Shown here piece by piece: positions 59,301 to 64,000 of a stretch of DNA of 64,000 bases; the stretch's first letter is position 1; each line of letters opens with the position of its first letter. The stretch covers positions 1,488,001-1,552,000 of the forward strand of contig NW_024468909.1 in the NCBI RefSeq assembly GCF_011745365.1, written 5' to 3'. The notes below the pieces were generated by a model. That model worked only from the letters and a program-made list of their open reading frames with translations. It was not told where the DNA came from and did not search any database. The stretch comes from Cryphonectria parasitica EP155. Taxonomy: Eukaryota > Ascomycota > Sordariomycetes > Diaporthales > Cryphonectriaceae. A program made the position numbers and the translations under genes.

Positions 59301-59783
59301 ACGACCATCAGCCGCGTCAGTAATATCGACGAAGAGCCACAGCCGGGCTCGCGCGCCCCATCGAGAGCTATCACCGAGGTGGGAAGGGGTCTGCGGATTG
59401 CCGTGCCGACCCGGGACAGCACACCACGTCGGCCTGTGGGCCAAGAACCCGTGTCGGCAAGTGCAGCCCAGCCCACGAGACGCCTGCTCACATCAGCCCT
59501 GCCAACCCCGGGCCCGCCATCATCGTCTCGACTGATGACGCCCACAACACCCAGCGGGCGTCGATTCCTCCAGGTTGGCCGGCAGCAGCAGCAGCAGCAG
59601 CAGCAGGATAGGGACGACACCAGCAACATCACGGGTCGACTAGCTGAGGCCCGCGGACAACGGTACTCGCTTGGTGCCCCGCCCACAGCCTCGGCCTCTC
59701 AGCCTACCATCCTGCACCGCAAGAGACATAGCGGGATTCCCAGCATCTCTGGTACGGCGTCTAATGTGGGCGGCTACAGGTGA
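55615..59783 (+). CDS. Large Ser/Thr/Pro-rich disordered protein with short coiled coil, function unknown
   Basis: The protein has 1266 residues, from exons 55615-57462 and 57831-59783. The 368-nt intron joins in phase 0, and it starts MAPPEQSKEAVGGSP. Almost all of it is low complexity. A Thr run at about residues 245-262 comes from an ACT repeat, and a Gln run near the C-terminus from CAG. Basic patches (VPRRRRSSTSRP, TRSRTRRRDSSRDS) suggest phosphorylation and nuclear or cortical localisation. The structured parts are a predicted coiled coil (WDELDELKSRIHRLELTGKI, about 794-813) and a helical region after KTKPFVSSDVYDAIEAAAND and TDRQLRKKAESICRNLTELC. Relatives in other moulds are, from memory, labelled cell-wall-anchor (LPXTG) proteins, but there is no signal peptide, anchor or LPXTG motif here, so that label looks wrong. 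No enzyme motif is visible. Confidence 0.85.
56346..56400. repeat. (ACT)n trinucleotide repeat encoding poly-Thr
   Basis: A run of ACT codons, slightly interrupted by TCT, lies within exon 1 of the disordered-protein gene. Confidence 0.9.
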
Positions 59784-60927
59784 TTGCGGCAGAAAAGAGC
59801 AGACCATTGTTGCTGCCTGTGTAACGGATTATGGCTCATCGCGAGCGGCCCATGATTAGAATGAACGTTCACAAGGGTGTGTATTAAGATTTTCAAAAAG
59901 CATGAGGAGGGCGTTTTTGTTCGTTGTTGTTCTTCTTTTTAGTCAGAAAGACTCGAGACTTCACGTATGCATGGGATGACAAAGGGCCGGCATAGTATCA
60001 GCGGGTGTGTTTGATCCGCAGAACTTCATTTTTCTTGTGTTCTCTTTTTCTTCTTTTCTTTGCATCGGTATCTACGAGCAGGGAGGGTGTTCGAGGACAT
60101 CAACGGCGGCTGCCGACGGCGTTTATCTGCGCAATGGGGGCCGTGGAAGACGATGGGAAGGACACGCCTAATGGCATCCGAGGTCTATGGGGGAAAGCGG
60201 CTGGTGGGCAGTTCAAACGAATGGAAACTCCAACATGAGACGAGAAAACAACCTCTTCTTCTCTCTTCTCTTCTCCCTTTCGCTCTCTCTTTGTGGTGGC
60301 AGAGGAGGAGTTTTGGGCGCCAGACCGCAGCATCAATACCCCATCGGCTGACTTTGATTTTGGGGGGGGGGGGGGGTAAAGGGAGGGAAATCAATGATGA
60401 AAGAAGGGTCCGTCCGCTTCATATTGATTTTCTTCTTCATGATTATATGTCTTTGCATGTGCATTCCTAGGCAGCTTGTATCAATGTACTATATGTTTTT
60501 GTCCTGTGCAGGGAGAAATCGTTTACAATGTGTAAGTCTGTTTTAGTGAAACAATTTCAAATTAAGGTGTCTAGCTCTTTGTCGTTTCCTCTTGATGGAG
60601 ACTTGGCTGAGACCAAACTAGTAGAATGTTGCGGTGTACACAAGTGAGGTCAATGGTTTCATCTTGGTCTTTTGAGTGACTGAGTGAGTCAGGCCGGCTG
60701 ATGTTGGATTTGCATGTATAAGTGCAATACTTAGGCAGAGGCTGTTTGCGGAAGTTTTGCTCCACTCCAGAGAAGCAGCATAGGAGCTTGGACTTGCCAT
60801 ATTTTGATGGACCAGCTTCAGAGCTAAAAAGAAAAGGCAACAACACCGCCCAACTCCATGACTTCTCACAGTCTTTGATTGCTAGAACTTCCATCCTTAT
60901 TCCTAGACAGACACACATCTTGCATGA
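59784..60927. other. Intergenic region disordered-protein gene / tpt1
   Basis: This is the 3' UTR of the upstream gene and the promoter of tpt1. It contains a G15 tract at 60362-60376. I saw no gene. Confidence 0.5.
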
Positions 60928-61145
60928 ATGCAGCTTTTGACATTGCGAAAGAGCCTCGCCACCCATCAGCGTTTCTTGTCCACTACGACTGCTGCTGCTG
61001 CTCAGTCTGGTTCAAGATCAGGCGCCACAGTCCCTCACCACCACCACCACCACCACCATCAGCTCGTCACCCAGCTCCCACCAAGACGGTCTTCGCTCCT
61101 CGTCATCAGCCAGGCCAAGCTTCCTCCTTGCTCCTCCTTCTCTAG
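60924..61145 (+). other. Upstream ORF overlapping the tpt1 start
   Basis: This is a 74-codon ORF in the +2 frame whose ATG (60924) overlaps the long-form tpt1 ATG (60928) in ATGAATG. Its stop at 61143-61145 lies 16 bases before the internal in-frame ATG at 61162. It encodes Cys and Pro runs and is unlikely to be a functional peptide. Its likely effect would be on initiation choice. Confidence 0.6.
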
Positions 61146-62407
61146 TTCGTCACCCACGGCCATGGACACAAACGACCAGGCTGAGCAGCTCGAGGAGCAA
61201 GTCTCGCAGCAGCAGCAGCAGCAGCACCACCGTCATGGGGCCAAGGGAAAAGGCGGCGGATCCAAGGGCTCAGGACAGGGCGCAGGGGGCGGGGCGAAGA
61301 GGGAGAAGGAGGTCTCGCGAGCGCTGTCGAGGTTGTTGAGGCATCAGGCTTTGAATGCGGGAATTAAGTTGGATCGGGAGGGGTATGCACCGCTGGAGAA
61401 GGTGGTGAGTTTTATTTTCGCTGTGACGTTCTGCTTGTTATGGGAGGTTCTGTGTCCTTTTGAGATGAATGCTTTTTCTGGATTGGAGTTTAAGGGCGTC
61501 TTCTTCGAGTGTCGTGAGAGACTACATGCCAATCTCCTTCTCTCCATCCCTCCTTACCTCCTTGTCTCTCTATCCAAGATGAGGCACGTGTTTGGCCTGT
61601 GTCATTTCTTCCTTCATGAGTTTCACCTGACTATAAATCCCCAAACTAACACCGCCACCACAGCTCCAATGGGGCCCCCTCCGCACCCTCAATGTTTCCG
61701 TCCAAGAAGTCATCGACATAACAGCCTCCAACGAGAAACAGCGCTTCTCCATGAAGGCCGTCGACAACACCGCGGCCGAGCAGGCGGACGCGTCATACTG
61801 GCTCATCCGCGCAAACCAGGGCCACTCCATCCCCCTCGACGACGAGGGCCTCCTCAATCCCATCACCCTGGACAACATCCCGCCCACCGTGGTCCACGGG
61901 ACATACTTTGCCTTTTGGCCGTCCATCGTCGAGAACGGTGGACTGCGGCGGATGGGGCGGAACCACGTGCACTTCTCGACCGGCCCGCCCCGCAACAGTG
62001 ACAGCAACAACGTCGTCGTCGACGACGACGACGACGACAACAACAATGCACCCGGTGTCATCTCGGGCATGCGGACCGATGCGGAGCTGCTGGTGTATAT
62101 CGACGTGCGGAGGAGCCTCGAGGACGACGCGATGAGCTGGTGGGTCAGCGACAACGGCGTCGTGCTCACGGCTGGGGTGGGCGAGGAAGGGTTGGTTCCG
62201 GCTACGTACTTCAAAGAGGTCGTGGGCCGCAGGAAGGAGGACGAGGTGGGCGTGTTGTGGAGGGATGGTTCCAAGGTGGCGGATCTGCCCGAGGGGTTGA
62301 AGGGGAGGCCGCCACCTGGCAAATCTGGGAGACGGGGTGGGAGAGGTGGGAGAGGTGGGCGTGGGCGAGGGGGAGGTCGAGGGCGGGAGCGAGGACGAGG
62401 GACGTGA
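60928..62407 (+). CDS. tpt1: tRNA 2'-phosphotransferase Tpt1/KptA
   Basis: Tpt1 transfers the splice-junction 2'-phosphate of ligated tRNA to NAD+, giving ADP-ribose 1'',2''-cyclic phosphate, nicotinamide and mature tRNA. Exons are 60928-61404 and 61664-62407, giving 406 residues. Core motifs are SRALSRLLRHQALNAGI (catalytic Arg-His), YAPLEKV, WLIRANQGHSI, VVHGTYFAFWPSIVENGGL, RMGRNHVHFS and ELLVYIDVRRSL. The first 78 residues (MQLLTLRKSLATHQRFLSTT) look like a mitochondrial presequence and include eight His. A second in-frame ATG at 61162 (residue 79, MDTNDQAEQ) has a much better context and would give a cytosolic or nuclear form of 328 residues. An Asp/Asn run splits the catalytic domain, and the tail is RGG-rich (GRRGGRGGRGGRGRGG). 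The 259-nt intron lies within the domain. Confidence 0.95.
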
Positions 62408-62880
62408 TAAAGGAGGGTTTGGAACATGTGATGATGATTTGTGGTTGGGGGGGGGGGGGGCTGCGTTCAGGCTTTCTCGTAGCCACATGAGAGACATAGT
62501 TGTACTCACTTCGCAGGATTTATGAATGTAAGAGGGTAACAGAAAATTTCCATTTTGGTATAGAAGAAGATGTCACTGCCGACTTCTTCTACGGCGTTAG
62601 GATTTATCATTATCGTCATCGTCATCATCATCCTGGTGTGGGAGTCTTTGCTTTTCTCTCTCAAGACAGAAGAAGAAATGTTAATCTCCACGGAGTCCAA
62701 CCGTGAATGTTCAACCAAGGGAGAAATCAAACTTCCCAAAGTGCTTCTCGTGTGCTCCAGTAAAATAAATTATCACAGCTTTTTCCTTTCCAAACCGTCC
62801 CTTGGCGTTGCCAGAGAAGAGAAGGGGTGAAAACAGAGAAAAGAGAAAGAAGACACAAGACCGACATGTATGCGTGCGCC
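62408..62880. other. Convergent intergenic region tpt1 / dsRBD gene
   Basis: This is a short tail-to-tail spacer with a G14 tract at 62447-62460. I saw no gene. Confidence 0.6.
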
Positions 62881-64000
62881 TCACAAATCCCTACCAAGCA
62901 TTTTCTCCAGCGACTCGAACTGTTCCTCCCTTGTGGTCCTGATGGCCCTGAGCCGGTTCAGCAGCCGAGCATCAACAGCCCGTTGCAGTGCGGCCCGGTC
63001 CTGGAGGCCCCGGACGGTGGCAGACTCCTGGAGACCAATGAGCTCCTCATCGCCATAGTGCTCGAACTCAGGCCAGGCGTCGAGCAAGCCTAAGCCCACC
63101 TTGGAGTCGACGAATCGGACCTTTGGAAGGGGGAAGTTGAGCTCTCTGCAGAGGCTAGTAACGCTCTCTGTCGTTGGAGGCGCTAGCGGGGTCTGGTCGT
63201 CGTGCTCGTCAGTGGTGCCGTCGATGGTACCCACGGGTTTCTGTAGTTTCTTTGGCGTGGGAGGCAGTGGCGAGTTGGATGCGGCAGTCCTCGCTGACAA
63301 CGACCTCTTCAGCGGCGCGCCACCGGTACTTTCCTCCCCCACCACTGTCGCCTCCTCGTCCTCGTCCTCCCCCTTCCTATTCTTGTGCTTGTCTTCCTTC
63401 TCAACCACCACTGCCGCTTGCGGTGCTGGGGCAGCGACCGCCGGCTGCTGCTGGTGGACCTGGACTCCGCCGGCCGGTGTGCCATTGGAGCCAAAGTAGG
63501 TGAGCGCAAAGCTCCGGTCCATTTTCCCAGAGGCGACCAGCCAGTTCACGGCCGACTGGGCGGCATGTGACTTGGCAGCCTTCTTGCTGCTAAAAGTCGG
63601 GATCTGGCCGTCTTTGCCAGCGCCGTATTTTGGGGCAGGAAAGGATTTGATGACTTCTGACCCATGGACGAAGGCCTGTCCCATCGATACGGTGCACGTC
63701 CACATCTCGGGACTACCACCTGACGTGTAATGTATCTTTCCCATCCAGGAATCGGTCTGCGAGAATTCTGTATGTTTTGGTCCCCCGCTCTCTGGTGTGA
63801 GTAAAAGAAGTAAGCAGAGAGGGAGAGGAGAGAGTATCTATACCATTCAGCATGCCGATGAAGTTCAGATTGTCAGGGAGGGCAGCGAGAGGGACGGGAC
63901 GAAGCGTCTCGAGGGCTCGCCGTTGTGCTGGAGTAAGTGGTGCTGGTTTATTGTGCGTAGCCTCAAATTCCTCCTGACGCGCGATCCATGCCTTGACTTC
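62881..64000 (-). CDS. Double-stranded-RNA-binding-domain protein (5' end beyond window)
   Basis: The complement exons are 63844 to beyond 64000 and 62881-63767, with 347 visible residues. The donor GTATAG and acceptor ATACAG join MLN to EFSQTDSWMGK in phase. The dsRBD pattern is visible: helix 1 NFIGMLNEFSQ, strands around IHYTSGGSPEMWTCTVSMGQ, and helix 2 with the KKxAK-type signature SSKKAAKSHAAQSAVNWL. The middle is acidic/Lys-rich and disordered (KEDKHKNRKGEDEDEE). The C-terminal 90 residues (SVTSLCRELNFPLPKVRFVD, then LDAWPEFEHYGDEELIG) may be a second, degenerate fold. The N-terminal visible part is a charged helix ending LTPAQRRALETLRP. No RNase III or deaminase motif is seen. It converges on tpt1, another RNA-metabolism gene, but the genes are not co-transcribed. 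Confidence 0.85.

Noticed and set aside
58637..59686. 349-codon ORF antisense to the disordered-protein gene
   Set aside because: It is a mirror of the GC-rich low-complexity coding exon, with no domain and no splice context.
61793..62509. 238-codon ORF antisense to tpt1
   Set aside because: It overlaps the conserved Tpt1 catalytic exon. Its Pro/Val/Asp-rich composition is only the complement.
1..64000. CRISPR arrays, prokaryotic operons, rRNA genes, telomeric repeats, intact transposons
   Set aside because: None seen. The spliced, monocistronic gene structures are clearly those of a fungal nuclear chromosome.

Overview
The window is nuclear DNA of a filamentous ascomycete, most likely a Sordariomycete. 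The reasons are GC-rich coding exons, short introns (mostly 67-120 nt) with GTAAGT/GTGAGT-type donors and CTAAC/CTGAC branch sites, long CT-rich leaders, Ser/Pro/Gln-rich disordered proteins, and family members typical of Pezizomycotina. I rebuilt exon joins by hand and found 13 protein-coding genes. Two run off the window edges.

Layout: 1-1934 (+) is the 3' part of a phosphoinositide-specific phospholipase C. It converges on ARP8 (2513-5025, -), the INO80-complex actin-related protein. 6330-7085 (+) is a short conserved protein of unknown role. An 8.3-kb gene-poor stretch then leads to a regulator with a Rua1-type C-terminal zinc domain (15401-17622, +). A second 6.9-kb gene-poor stretch precedes a C-terminal PHD-finger protein (24558-27868, +). 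A six-exon TBC (Rab-GAP) gene follows (29046-31793, -). It is divergent from a single-exon protein with acidic Phe motifs like those that bind gamma-ear domains (32909-34987, +). Next come a triple-KH RNA-binding protein (37780-39043, +), the ER nucleotide-sugar transporter HUT1 (40629-42188, +) and a dual-specificity MAP-kinase phosphatase of the Msg5/Pmp1 type (43606-46062, -). After a 9.5-kb gene-poor stretch with one decayed reading frame come a 1266-residue disordered protein (55615-59783, +), the tRNA 2'-phosphotransferase TPT1 (60928-62407, +) and, converging on it, a double-stranded-RNA-binding-domain protein that runs off the right edge (62881-64000, -).

The genes are mainly housekeeping and signalling genes (lipid signalling, chromatin remodelling, membrane traffic, RNA metabolism, MAPK control). 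They are not a biosynthetic cluster or an operon-like system. I see no transposon with intact coding capacity, no CRISPR array, no rRNA gene and no tRNA gene I could support.

The most unusual signals are these: the start region of TPT1, where an overlapping upstream ORF could steer initiation between a mitochondrial-type and a cytosolic form; an 11-base motif (TACCATAGTAC) found four times in gene-free DNA; many long poly-C/poly-G tracts confined to non-coding DNA; a patch of structure-prone DNA (CG palindrome, poly-A, AC repeat) upstream of the Rua1-domain regulator; and a RIP-like decayed reading frame near 53 kb.
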